A stretch of DNA of 8,050 bases, taken from assembly GCA_019425105.1 (NCBI GenBank), contig JAHYYD010000096.1:1-8050 (forward strand), given 5' to 3'. Shown here piece by piece: positions 1 to 6,384 of this stretch. The position numbers were made by a program, and so were the translations under genes. The notes under the pieces were generated by a model. It was not told the origin of the DNA, ran no database searches, and was given only the letters and a program-made list of their open reading frames with translations. Numbering within the stretch: the first letter of the stretch is position 1; every line of letters starts with the position of its first letter. This stretch comes from Actinomycetota bacterium (GTDB lineage Bacteria; Actinomycetota; Actinomycetes; Actinomycetales; Actinomycetaceae).

Positions 1-753
1 GAGCTGCGCGACGCAGTTCGCTCGCACATCCGCAACTACGCCGAGCAGCTGATGCTCGGATCGCGTCGAGGCGCGCTGCTGCTCGAGGGCGTGTCCTTCG
101 AGGGATTCGAGGCCTTGGCACAGGCCAGTGCGGACGGACCGGTGGTCCTCGCGCTGGGACACTCTGGCAGCTGGGACCGCGCGGGAGCATGGGTGTGTGC
201 CCACGGTCGCACAATCGTGACCGTAGCCGAGAAGGTCGAACCTCCCTCACTGTTTGAGCGTTTCGTGGCGCTGCGCGAAGGCCTCGGCATGGAGATCATC
301 GGCGTCGCGAAGGGCGAGTCGGTCTTTTCCACCCTCATTGAGCGCGTGCGCGGGCGTAGCGTCATCGTGCCGCTTCTTGCAGACCGGGATATTTCGGGTT
401 CGGGCATCGAGGTCGATCTCGGTACGCGGCGTGCACTCGTCGCCGCGGGTCCGGCTGCGCTCGCGACCAAGCTGGAGCGTCCCCTCTTCGCCGCCTGCAT
501 CACCTACGAGAATGAGACTCCGACCGGGGCCGATGTACGCGTGCGATGCGTTGGTCCTATCCAAGCCGGTGAGCGCGAGCGGCCGGGCATGAACCACGTC
601 GAAGCCCTCACGCAGGCATGGGTGGATGAATTTGCCTCCATGATGGCGTCGAAGGCCCAGGACTGGCACATGATGCAGCGCGTGTATGTGGAGGATCTTG
701 ACCCCGAGCGCCTGGCGCGCGCGAGGGCCGAGCACGAGAGGAAGAATCGATGA
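1..753 (+). CDS. patA: PatA-like phosphatidylinositol mannoside acyltransferase, 5'-truncated by the window edge
   Basis: The reading frame is open from base 1, so the N-terminus lies outside the window; 250 residues are visible of a family usually around 300. The lysophospholipid-acyltransferase signature H-x4-D is seen as GHSGSWD (His54, Asp59 of the visible part). It is followed by the ADRD segment at 127-130, then a GIEVDLG and an AAGPAALA stretch typical of the HtrB/LpxL-PatA superfamily, and the terminal DWHMMQRVYVEDL block (221-233) that this family carries near its end. Known family role: transfer of an acyl chain from acyl-CoA to mannose on phosphatidylinositol mannoside at the cytoplasmic face of the membrane. 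The direct ATGA overlap with a PimA-type gene supports the PIM assignment over lipid A acylation, since nothing else suggests an outer membrane. The exact acceptor is inferred. Confidence is high for family and moderate for substrate. Confidence 0.88.
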   Translation, partial: ELRDAVRSHIRNYAEQLMLGSRRGALLLEGVSFEGFEALAQASADGPVVLALGHSGSWDRAGAWVCAHGRTIVTVAEKVEPPSLFERFVALREGLGMEIIGVAKGESVFSTLIERVRGRSVIVPLLADRDISGSGIEVDLGTRRALVAAGPAALATKLERPLFAACITYENETPTGADVRVRCVGPIQAGERERPGMNHVEALTQAWVDEFASMMASKAQDWHMMQRVYVEDLDPERLARARAEHERKNR

Positions 754-1928
754 AGATCGGAATCGTGAACCCGTACTCCTGGGACGTGCCCGGGGGAGTG
801 GGCTTTCATATTCGTGACCTTGCGCTGAAGCTTCGTTCGCGCGGCCACGATGTGCGGGTGCTGACCCCTTCAACATCCGATGACCTGCCCGAGTGGATTA
901 CATCCGCCGGCTCCTCTGTGTCTATTCCCTTCAACGGGTCGGTTGCAAATATTTCCATCAAGCCCAAGGCTCTCGCGCGCACCCGTCGGTGGCTCGCGGA
1001 CAACGACTTCGATGTGGTGCACGTTCACGAACCCGTCGTGCCTTCGGTGTCGATGGCTGCCGCGATGCTCTCGAGTGCACCTCTCGTGGGTACGTTCCAT
1101 GCAGCACTCGGACGCTCAGTATCTCGCGCGATTGCGTCGGCTCCGATGCGCCTGTACATGGAACGCATTGGCGTGCGCATCGCTGTCTCAGAAGAGGCTC
1201 GACGCACCCTGATTGAGCACCATGGGGGAGACGCCGTCATTATCCCGAACGGCGTGGAAACGGCATCGTTCCGCACGGCGCAGCCCCTGGACCAGTGGGT
1301 TGCGACGGACGACAGGCCGGTCATCGTGTTCCTTGGCCGCCTTGATGAGCCGCGCAAGGGACTGGGTATTTTCGCGGGTGCGATCGAGTCTGTCCTCGAG
1401 CGCGTTCCAGGCACCCGTTTCTTGATCGCGGGGCGCGGAGATGCCCCCGATATTCGCGCGACTGTGGCACGTTTCGGAGATTCAGTCTCGTTCCTGGGTG
1501 GAATCAGCGATGAGGAGAAGGAATCCCTCCTCGCCGGAGCGTCGATCTATGTGGCTCCGCAAACCGGCGGGGAGTCCTTCGGTATTGTCCTTGTCGAGGC
1601 CATGGCGGCCCGAACCACCGTTGTTGCCTCCGATATTCCAGCGTTCCGAGCCGTTTTGGAGGATGGTCGAGCAGGCGCACTCTTCGAGACCGGTAACAGC
1701 GACTCCCTTGCCTCAGTCCTGACGGACCTGCTGGGTGATCGCGAGCGCCTCGACGCCCTCGCGGATGCGGGTCAGCGCGCGTCCGCTCAGTACGACTGGG
1801 AGGTCGTCGCGGATAAGGTCTTTGAGGTCTACAAGCTCGCCATCGACATGGGCAGTCCTGCAGATTCGGGTTCGAGGCGGGCGCTCGATCTGATTCGTGG
1901 CCGTGATGACGAGGAGAACCCCCGATGA
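750..1928 (+). CDS. pimA: PimA-type GDP-mannose:phosphatidylinositol alpha-mannosyltransferase (GT4)
   Basis: A complete 392-residue GT-B fold glycosyltransferase, the normal length for this family. The N-terminal domain opens with a glycine-rich loop PGGV (14-17) followed by His20, as in PimA; GTFHAAL places His117 where PimA has its catalytic-site histidine. The C-terminal nucleotide-sugar domain has GRLDEPRKG (Arg197, Lys203 binding the diphosphate) and the retaining-glycosyltransferase E-x7-E motif ESFGIVLVE (Glu275, Glu283). Known role: the first mannose transfer from GDP-mannose to phosphatidylinositol, at the cytoplasmic face of the membrane. The ATG at 750 overlaps the upstream stop by four bases and is preceded by a purine-rich GAGAGGAAG (736-744), so translation is probably coupled to the acyltransferase gene. 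The last 25 residues are charged and look disordered. An alternative is a mannosyltransferase for a different glycolipid, but the neighbouring acyltransferase favours PimA. Confidence 0.9.
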   Translation: MKIGIVNPYSWDVPGGVGFHIRDLALKLRSRGHDVRVLTPSTSDDLPEWITSAGSSVSIPFNGSVANISIKPKALARTRRWLADNDFDVVHVHEPVVPSVSMAAAMLSSAPLVGTFHAALGRSVSRAIASAPMRLYMERIGVRIAVSEEARRTLIEHHGGDAVIIPNGVETASFRTAQPLDQWVATDDRPVIVFLGRLDEPRKGLGIFAGAIESVLERVPGTRFLIAGRGDAPDIRATVARFGDSVSFLGGISDEEKESLLAGASIYVAPQTGGESFGIVLVEAMAARTTVVASDIPAFRAVLEDGRAGALFETGNSDSLASVLTDLLGDRERLDALADAGQRASAQYDWEVVADKVFEVYKLAIDMGSPADSGSRRALDLIRGRDDEENPR

Positions 1929-2548
1929 TTCATGTCTCGCCTTGGACGGTTGTTCTCGCCTGCGTGTGCGTCATCGTGGCAGCCCTCGTCGCGGGCGTCG
2001 CCATCACGCGTGCGCGTCGGCTCGATCGCCTGCATCAGCGAATCCTCGCATCGCGCGACGCGCTCTCTCGTCTGCTGTTGCGTCGCGCCTCGGAGGCGGA
2101 ACTGCTGGCTCACGCAGCCAGCCTTGAAAGCGCCGGTGGCCCCAGCCTCGTCGATGCCGCACGCGCGTATATCCAAGACGGTGGCGATCAGCTGACGACA
2201 GACGGACTCGACCGGCGCACGAGTGCGCAGCGTCAGGCGGATCGCGTCGAGGTGAGTGCTCGGCTGGAGCGAGCGTCGGCATTGACGCGTGCGATCCGGG
2301 AAACGCTCACACCGGACGTGCGTGCGCGGATTGAAGAGGACCCACAAGCAAAAGCGCGACTCGAGGCACTCGACGCGACGTGTTACCGCATCGAACTAAC
2401 CCGAAACGTCCACAACGTCGATGTAGCGGGAGTCCGTGCTCTGCGTTCCGCACGAATGGTAAAATTACTTCGGCTCGCCGGACACGCGCCGGTGCCCGAG
2501 CCTATTGACTTTGATGACGACACACATATCGGCGGACGGGGATACTGA
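1925..2548 (+). CDS. Membrane-anchored helical protein, LemA-like, related to the N-terminal part of the mycobacterial pimA-neighbour protein
   Basis: A 207-residue protein with one N-terminal membrane segment (about 8-27) followed by Arg-rich residues 29-36, so the remainder should be cytosolic. The rest is predicted almost wholly helical. The RLDRLHQRI stretch (32-40) and the following LSRLLLRRAS recall the start of the LemA helical bundle, and residues 155-188 (RIELTRNVHNVD... RLAGH) recall the end of that bundle. From memory, the membrane protein next to pimA in mycobacteria (Rv2609c) has this same arrangement followed by a Nudix domain; here the protein ends before any Nudix domain. The biochemical function is unknown. 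The start is set by ATG 1925, overlapping the pimA stop by four bases, with AGGAG at 1912-1916. The last third contains an A/T-rich patch (2458-2467) unlike the surrounding sequence. It probably belongs to the same operon as patA-pimA. Reality of the gene is very likely; the homology statement is moderate. Confidence 0.82.
   Translation: MIHVSPWTVVLACVCVIVAALVAGVAITRARRLDRLHQRILASRDALSRLLLRRASEAELLAHAASLESAGGPSLVDAARAYIQDGGDQLTTDGLDRRTSAQRQADRVEVSARLERASALTRAIRETLTPDVRARIEEDPQAKARLEALDATCYRIELTRNVHNVDVAGVRALRSARMVKLLRLAGHAPVPEPIDFDDDTHIGGRGY
2460..2465 (+). promoter_or_regulatory. Possible internal -10 element (TAAAAT) upstream of the PrsW genes
   Basis: TAAAAT matches five of six positions of the vegetative -10 hexamer and lies in a short A/T-rich island inside the upstream coding sequence, about 85 bases before the chosen start of the first PrsW gene. 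No good TTGACA-like -35 is seen 16-18 bases upstream (TGCTCT at 17). It could equally be chance codon content (Val-Lys-Leu). Low confidence. Confidence 0.18.
2534..2542 (+). promoter_or_regulatory. Ribosome binding site that decides the start of the first PrsW gene
   Basis: The purine-rich stretch GGACGGGGA ends seven bases before ATG 2550. It supports that ATG over the earlier in-frame ATG at 2505, which would overlap the upstream gene by 44 bases. It is not a perfect anti-Shine-Dalgarno match. Confidence 0.45.
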
Positions 2549-2549
2549 C

Positions 2550-3845
2550 ATGAACACGACCCACTGGGGAGGGCCGGGAGAAGACTATCGCCTGAAGAAA
2601 ATCAGCAGCGTCAACGTCGACATGGTGAACGGCATGTCCACGCCTGCCCCCGACGATGCCGCGCCCGTGTGGCAGACGCCGAAGGCACGGCATTCGTTTC
2701 CGTGGCTCGAGGTCATCATCGCGACGGTCAGTACTATCGGTTTCGTTGCGCTCGTTATCTTCTGGCTGAGCCCGGCGTCATCGGGTGTCGTATCCCTTGT
2801 TCGGACGAGCCTTCTCGCCGTCGTGCCTCTCCTTATCGTCGTCAGCTTCATCCTGCTCATCGACCGCTGGGAGCCTGAGCCGTGGAAGACGAAGGGAGCT
2901 CTCTTTCTCTGGGGAGCGGGGGTTGCCACTATTTCTGCCGGTATCTTGAACACGGCCCTTCAGGAAAACATCATCCTCTCGCTCGGTGATGTCAATCAAT
3001 CCAACGCACTCGCCGCTACCTTTATCGCCCCACTCATCGAAGAGACCCTCAAGGGGTTGGGTGTTCTCATCGTCGTCGTCGTGCGTCGAACCAACATCAA
3101 TTCGATTATCGATGGCGTCGTCTACGCGGGTTTTTCTGCCTGTGGATTCATGTTTGCCGAGGACATCCTGTACTTCCTCAGGGTCGATGATCCCGCTGAC
3201 AACAGTCTCCTGTTTACCTTCATTATGCGTGGAATCGCCAGCCCCTTCGTGCACGCCATGGCGACCTCGATGACGGGTATCGGCCTCGCGCTGGCGCTCA
3301 TCAAGTTCAAGCGCGGCTGGTCCAAGACCGGCATTGTCCTGGTGTTCTGGTTCTTCGCGATGGTCATCCACTTTGTATGGAACGGAACCGCGTCGTTCCT
3401 GGGTCAATACTTCTTCCTGATCTATCTCGGGATCGAAGTTCCAGCCTTCTTGGTCTGGGCGATCACGCTCATCATTTTGTCCCGGAAGGAAGCCGAGAAG
3501 ATCCGCGTCGGACTCGTCCCGTACGTGCGTACCGGGTGGCTTATTCCTGGCGAGGTCACGATGGCCACGGACAGGCGAGCGCGCAGGGCCGCCCTCAAGT
3601 GGGCACGCAGCGGCGGACGCGAGGCCAAGCGAGCCATGCGGTCCTTCCTCGTCAACCTCGCCTCGCTGGGCATGGATCAGCGACTCATGGCCAAGCATGG
3701 TCCTGACCGCGCACGCATCGATAACGATCAACGCATGCTGGCCGAGGCCGTCGAAAATAGGCGCGAATTCTTGCGTCTGACATCGATCGCCGAGCAGCAA
3801 CAGGACGTGACCGACGCCGTTTCCCGCCTCGCACAGGCACGCTAA
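2550..3845 (+). CDS. PrsW-family intramembrane metalloprotease, copy 1
   Basis: A 431-residue polytopic membrane protein with about eight membrane segments (roughly 52-74, 83-104, 116-136, 155-178, 187-210, 224-250, 259-280, 286-310). All PrsW (M82) active-site motifs are present: EETLK (Glu164, Glu165, Lys168), F-x3-E (Phe200, Glu204), the lone His235, and H-x3-N as HFVWN (His274, Asn278). The cytosolic loop DRWEPEPW (105-112) is also typical of the family. An N-terminal cytosolic stretch of about 50 residues and a C-terminal soluble module of about 120 residues (311-431) flank the core. In Bacillus subtilis, PrsW makes the first cut in the anti-sigma factor RsiW; no sigma or anti-sigma gene is seen here, so the substrate is unknown. 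I chose ATG 2550, one base after the upstream stop, over ATG 2505 because of spacing and the purine-rich site. It very probably forms an operon with copy 2, twelve bases downstream. Confidence 0.92.
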   Translation: MNTTHWGGPGEDYRLKKISSVNVDMVNGMSTPAPDDAAPVWQTPKARHSFPWLEVIIATVSTIGFVALVIFWLSPASSGVVSLVRTSLLAVVPLLIVVSFILLIDRWEPEPWKTKGALFLWGAGVATISAGILNTALQENIILSLGDVNQSNALAATFIAPLIEETLKGLGVLIVVVVRRTNINSIIDGVVYAGFSACGFMFAEDILYFLRVDDPADNSLLFTFIMRGIASPFVHAMATSMTGIGLALALIKFKRGWSKTGIVLVFWFFAMVIHFVWNGTASFLGQYFFLIYLGIEVPAFLVWAITLIILSRKEAEKIRVGLVPYVRTGWLIPGEVTMATDRRARRAALKWARSGGREAKRAMRSFLVNLASLGMDQRLMAKHGPDRARIDNDQRMLAEAVENRREFLRLTSIAEQQQDVTDAVSRLAQAR

Positions 3846-3846
3846 G

Positions 3847-3851
3847 AAGGA
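3847..3851 (+). promoter_or_regulatory. Ribosome binding site of PrsW copy 2
   Basis: AAGGA lies six bases before ATG 3858, in the 12-base gap between the two PrsW genes. It is a strong site for this window and suggests copy 2 is initiated independently of copy 1 even if the two share a transcript. Confidence 0.6.
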
Positions 3852-3857
3852 AGAACT

Positions 3858-5444
3858 ATGAGCAACAATTTCCCGCATTCCATGCCTCCGCAGGGCAATA
3901 TGCCGCCGAATCAGCAGCAGAACCAGTGGGCTCTGGGCGGTCAGTACGGTGCGCCGGCGGGTTCGGGTTATGCTCCCGTTCCTCAGCCCCAGCAGGGACA
4001 GTCGGCACCGGGTGGGCAGTACGGTGCGCCTGCGGGTTCGGGTTACGTTCCCGTGCCTCAGCCGGGCGCTTCGGATGTGCCGCAGCCGCAGGAAGCGAGC
4101 GTTCCGCAGCCACAGCCTGCGCGAAGCTACGCTCCCGCTGCTTCCACCGGACAGTCTTTCGGCACTTCGGCACAGATTCCTGCTCCAGATCCGATGACCC
4201 GCTTCGAACCAGAAGCACAGTTTACCCCGTCCTTCCAGTCGTTCGTCAATACCGCGCCGACCATGCCCGGGCCCAGCGCCGCACAGTATCCGCAGGCTGC
4301 ACCACAGCAGGTGCAGGCGTGGGCTATGCCCACAACTGCCAAGAAAGCGCCGGTTTTTGAAGCCGTTGTGATCGGTGTCGGCGCGGCTTTGATGCTTGTG
4401 GGTATCAGCGGCTTCCTCTTCGCGAGCGGACCGTTCCTTGGTCTTCTCCTCGCCTTCTGCTGCCTGATTCCTCTTGCCATTACTCTGACGTTCCTCCAGT
4501 TCGTGGACCGTTTTGAGCCCGAACCGTGGTGGACGAAGATCGCGGCTCTGCTGTGGGGCGGTGGTGTGGCGATTTTCTTCGGCATCATCTCGAACGAAAT
4601 CGCCGGCAGTGTTGTCGCAAGCGCAACCGGTAGCGAAGCTGCGGGACAGATTTTTATGGTCGTTGTTGCCGCTCCAGTCGGCGAGGAATTCCTCAAGGCC
4701 CTCGGCGTGCTCGTGATCGTGATGATGCGTCGTAACAGCATTTCCTCCCCGCTCGATGGCCTCGTTTACGCCGGTTATTCAGCGGCCGGATTCCTAGTTG
4801 TCGAAGACTTCACCTATTTCGTGAGAGGTGCCTACGCCGGGCAATTCGCTCAAATGTTCATGATGCGTGTCTTCCTGGGTGTCTTCGGACACATCATGTA
4901 CACCTCGTGCACCGGCTGGGCGATTGGATGGGCTGCGACGCGCACTCGTTCGGTGGGTACCGGTATCGGCGTGAGCCTCCTCGGCTACCTGATTGGTGTG
5001 ACGATGCACGGTGTGTGGAACGGATCCTCAGTGATCTCTGGCAGCCGCGGTGGCTTCTTGTTGCTCTACTTCATCATTCAGGTTCCGCTGTTCTGTGGCT
5101 GGTTGTTCTTCGTGTCCCGTGCGATGCGTCGAGAGCGGCGCGATATCGCCGCCGGTCTCATGCCCTACGTCAACCAGGGCTGGATTCTGCCCAGCGAAGT
5201 CCAGATGGTCTGCGATCCCGCTGCCCGCCGAAACGCACTCTCCTGGGTGGCAAGCGGTGGCCCAGAAGCAAAGCGGGCGATGAAGTCCTTCATGAACAAC
5301 TTGGCGTCCCTCGGCCTCGACCAGGTCATCATGAATGTGCGCGGTCCCGAACCGGGGCGGATTGCGGATACGCAGCAAAAGGTGCAGGAGGCGACGACGC
5401 AGCGTCAGACGTTCCAGGCGCTGATGGGCATCCGCCCCATGTGA
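3858..5444 (+). CDS. PrsW-family intramembrane metalloprotease, copy 2, with Pro/Gln-rich N-terminal tail
   Basis: A 528-residue protein. Residues 1-160 are a low-complexity tail rich in Pro, Gln, Ala, Gly, Ser and Tyr with few charges, and contain two near-identical 18-residue units (27-44 and 52-69). The membrane core follows, with about eight segments (roughly 167-189, 192-216, 227-247, 263-290, 298-322, 334-360, 367-392, 399-420). Active-site motifs are complete: EEFLK (Glu276, Glu277, Lys280), F-x3-E (Phe312, Glu316), His345, and HGVWN (His384, Asn388). The loop DRFEPEPW (217-224) matches copy 1. The C-terminal soluble module (about 421-528) is clearly homologous to that of copy 1: 42 of 70 residues match in a gap-free hand alignment of 433-502 with copy 1 residues 321-390. 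The two genes are therefore likely a tandem duplication. The substrate is unknown. The tail should face the cytosol if topology matches the family, and may bind partners; that is inference. The start is well supported by AAGGA at 3847-3851. Confidence 0.92.
   Translation: MSNNFPHSMPPQGNMPPNQQQNQWALGGQYGAPAGSGYAPVPQPQQGQSAPGGQYGAPAGSGYVPVPQPGASDVPQPQEASVPQPQPARSYAPAASTGQSFGTSAQIPAPDPMTRFEPEAQFTPSFQSFVNTAPTMPGPSAAQYPQAAPQQVQAWAMPTTAKKAPVFEAVVIGVGAALMLVGISGFLFASGPFLGLLLAFCCLIPLAITLTFLQFVDRFEPEPWWTKIAALLWGGGVAIFFGIISNEIAGSVVASATGSEAAGQIFMVVVAAPVGEEFLKALGVLVIVMMRRNSISSPLDGLVYAGYSAAGFLVVEDFTYFVRGAYAGQFAQMFMMRVFLGVFGHIMYTSCTGWAIGWAATRTRSVGTGIGVSLLGYLIGVTMHGVWNGSSVISGSRGGFLLLYFIIQVPLFCGWLFFVSRAMRRERRDIAAGLMPYVNQGWILPSEVQMVCDPAARRNALSWVASGGPEAKRAMKSFMNNLASLGLDQVIMNVRGPEPGRIADTQQKVQEATTQRQTFQALMGIRPM
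3935..4063 (+). repeat. In-frame tandem repeat, two 54-base units with a 75-base period
   Basis: Units at 3935-3988 and 4010-4063 match at 48 of 54 positions by hand count. The period of 75 bases (25 codons) keeps the frame. The encoded segments run from Gly-Gly-Gln-Tyr to Pro-Gln-Pro (residues 27-44 and 52-69) and differ at one residue (Ala39/Val64). Shorter VPQPQ echoes follow at residues 74-78 and 82-86. Most differences are silent, so the protein sequence seems to be kept after duplication. Confidence 0.9.
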
Positions 5445-5458
5445 GTCTTTCGATTCAC
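5441..5458 (+). other. Small hairpin over the stop codon of PrsW copy 2
   Basis: GTGAGTC-TTTC-GATTCAC forms a seven-pair stem (one G-U pair) with a four-base loop and includes the TGA stop. It lacks an adjoining T-run; the nearest (TTTT, 5476-5479) is 17 bases on. It might slow ribosomes or protect the mRNA end, or be chance. It does not meet the usual form of an intrinsic terminator. Confidence 0.3.
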
Positions 5459-5479
5459 ACGGTCGTCGCATGGCGTTTT

Positions 5480-5498
5480 CATAGGTTACGCATAGGTT
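5480..5498 (+). promoter_or_regulatory. Direct repeat CATAGGTT-acg-CATAGGTT, possible operator or promoter element
   Basis: Two perfect 8-base copies (5480-5487 and 5491-5498) are spaced 11 bases start to start, about one DNA helical turn, in the only sizeable intergenic region of the window and 38 bases before the GTG start of the third PrsW gene. Such spacing suits two protein subunits binding one face of the DNA. Each copy also contains TAGGTT, which fits a loose TANNNT -10 pattern, but no convincing -35 accompanies either. Function is inferred from position only. Confidence 0.4.
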
Positions 5499-5523
5499 GA
5501 TGTCGCACGATGGTGGGGATAGA

Positions 5524-5528
5524 AAGGA
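5524..5528 (+). promoter_or_regulatory. Ribosome binding site that sets a GTG start for PrsW copy 3
   Basis: AAGGA, within GAAAGGAAA, ends seven bases before GTG 5536. No comparable site precedes the in-frame TTG 5497 or ATG 5500, so the GTG is the likely start and the earlier codons are leader. Confidence 0.6.
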
Positions 5529-5535
5529 AACAAAC

Positions 5536-6384
5536 GTGACTCACGCTCATCCTGCCCGCCCTTCGTCGCGGGCCCTCACCGTGTGCTCGATCATCTTGAT
5601 CGTCATCGGCATTCCGGCACTAGCCCACGAGGTCCTTGGTGCGATTGACGGTGCCACCAGCTCCACGGCGGCACTCGCAGTGAGCGCCTCGTGCGTCAGC
5701 GCTCTCATCGGCCTCCTCTTCTTGGCCTGGGCGGCGCGATTCACTCCGTCGATCCTGTCATGGATTGCTGCATTCACGTGGGGCACCGGCGGTGCGCTCA
5801 TGATCGCAGGCATCGGGAACGGCCTGATCGACGCCGCGGTGGAATCAACCAGCATGAGTGACGATGCGGTTGACTTTGTCACTTCCGTTGCCACGGGGCC
5901 CGTCGTGGAGGAGACCGCGAAGGGCATCGGTGTTCTTATCCTGATCCTCGCCGCCCGTAAACTGCTGACCCATCCGTCTCAGGGCGCAGTCCTGGGTGTC
6001 CTCGTTGGTCTCGGCTTCGCGTGGGGCGAGGACATGGGCTACTACGTGAGCGCCCTCGACGAGGGGATGGGCGGACTGTGGGAATCCTTCCTGGCGCGTG
6101 CGCTCCTGGGCGGATACGGGCACGCGATCTTCACGGGCGTCTTCGGCTACGCTCTCGCGTGGGCTGCGCTGCGCGCGAAGAATGTGCTCGCGGGCATCCT
6201 CGTTGCGGTCGGTGGATTCGTCGCAGCCCTCGTGCTTCATGGGCAGGCCAACGGCGTTGGCTTCCTGGCGCCCGAGGACTCGTGGAACCTCACCTACGGA
6301 GCTATCGAGGTGCCCGTCCTGCTTGTGAGCGTTGCGCTCCTCGTGTGGGGCCTGCGTCGTCACCGGGCTACCCTGGAGGCATGA
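5536..6384 (+). CDS. PrsW-family intramembrane metalloprotease, copy 3 (short, divergent)
   Basis: A 282-residue membrane protein from GTG 5536, chosen for its AAGGA site at 5524-5528; starting at TTG 5497 or ATG 5500 would add 12-13 polar residues. About eight membrane segments are seen (roughly 15-35, 45-67, 76-97, 119-140, 148-170, 183-212, 218-240, 256-273). The full set of catalytic motifs is kept: EETAK (Glu125, Glu126, Lys129), F-x3-E (Phe161, Glu165), His196, and HGQAN (His235, Asn239). Unlike copies 1 and 2 it lacks the DR[WF]EPEPW loop and the C-terminal soluble module, and it ends soon after the last membrane segment. It is therefore a distant relative, not a recent duplicate, and may act on a different target. 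Its own leader region with a direct repeat suggests separate control from copies 1 and 2. Its stop overlaps the Nudix start by four bases, so the two are probably translated together. Confidence 0.88.
   Translation: MTHAHPARPSSRALTVCSIILIVIGIPALAHEVLGAIDGATSSTAALAVSASCVSALIGLLFLAWAARFTPSILSWIAAFTWGTGGALMIAGIGNGLIDAAVESTSMSDDAVDFVTSVATGPVVEETAKGIGVLILILAARKLLTHPSQGAVLGVLVGLGFAWGEDMGYYVSALDEGMGGLWESFLARALLGGYGHAIFTGVFGYALAWAALRAKNVLAGILVAVGGFVAALVLHGQANGVGFLAPEDSWNLTYGAIEVPVLLVSVALLVWGLRRHRATLEA

Noticed and set aside
247..876. A 209-codon open frame on the minus strand opposite patA and the pimA start
   Set aside because: No domain or plausible ribosome site; it lies antisense to two well-supported genes.
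2778..3878. A 366-codon open frame on the minus strand opposite PrsW copy 1
   Set aside because: It is highly charged, rich in Glu, Asp, Gly and His, shows no recognisable domain, and lies entirely antisense to a gene with clear motifs. Long antisense frames are common in GC-rich DNA.
5497..5525. TTGATG and TAGAAA at 17-base spacing as a promoter for PrsW copy 3
   Set aside because: The implied transcript start would fall at about 5532, leaving the strong AAGGA site off the mRNA, and the -10 matches poorly.
6021..6380. Upstream extension of the Nudix frame
   Set aside because: It is Arg/Gly-rich low-quality sequence read out of frame from PrsW copy 3; the ATG at 6381 with an ATGA overlap fits the Nudix family length.
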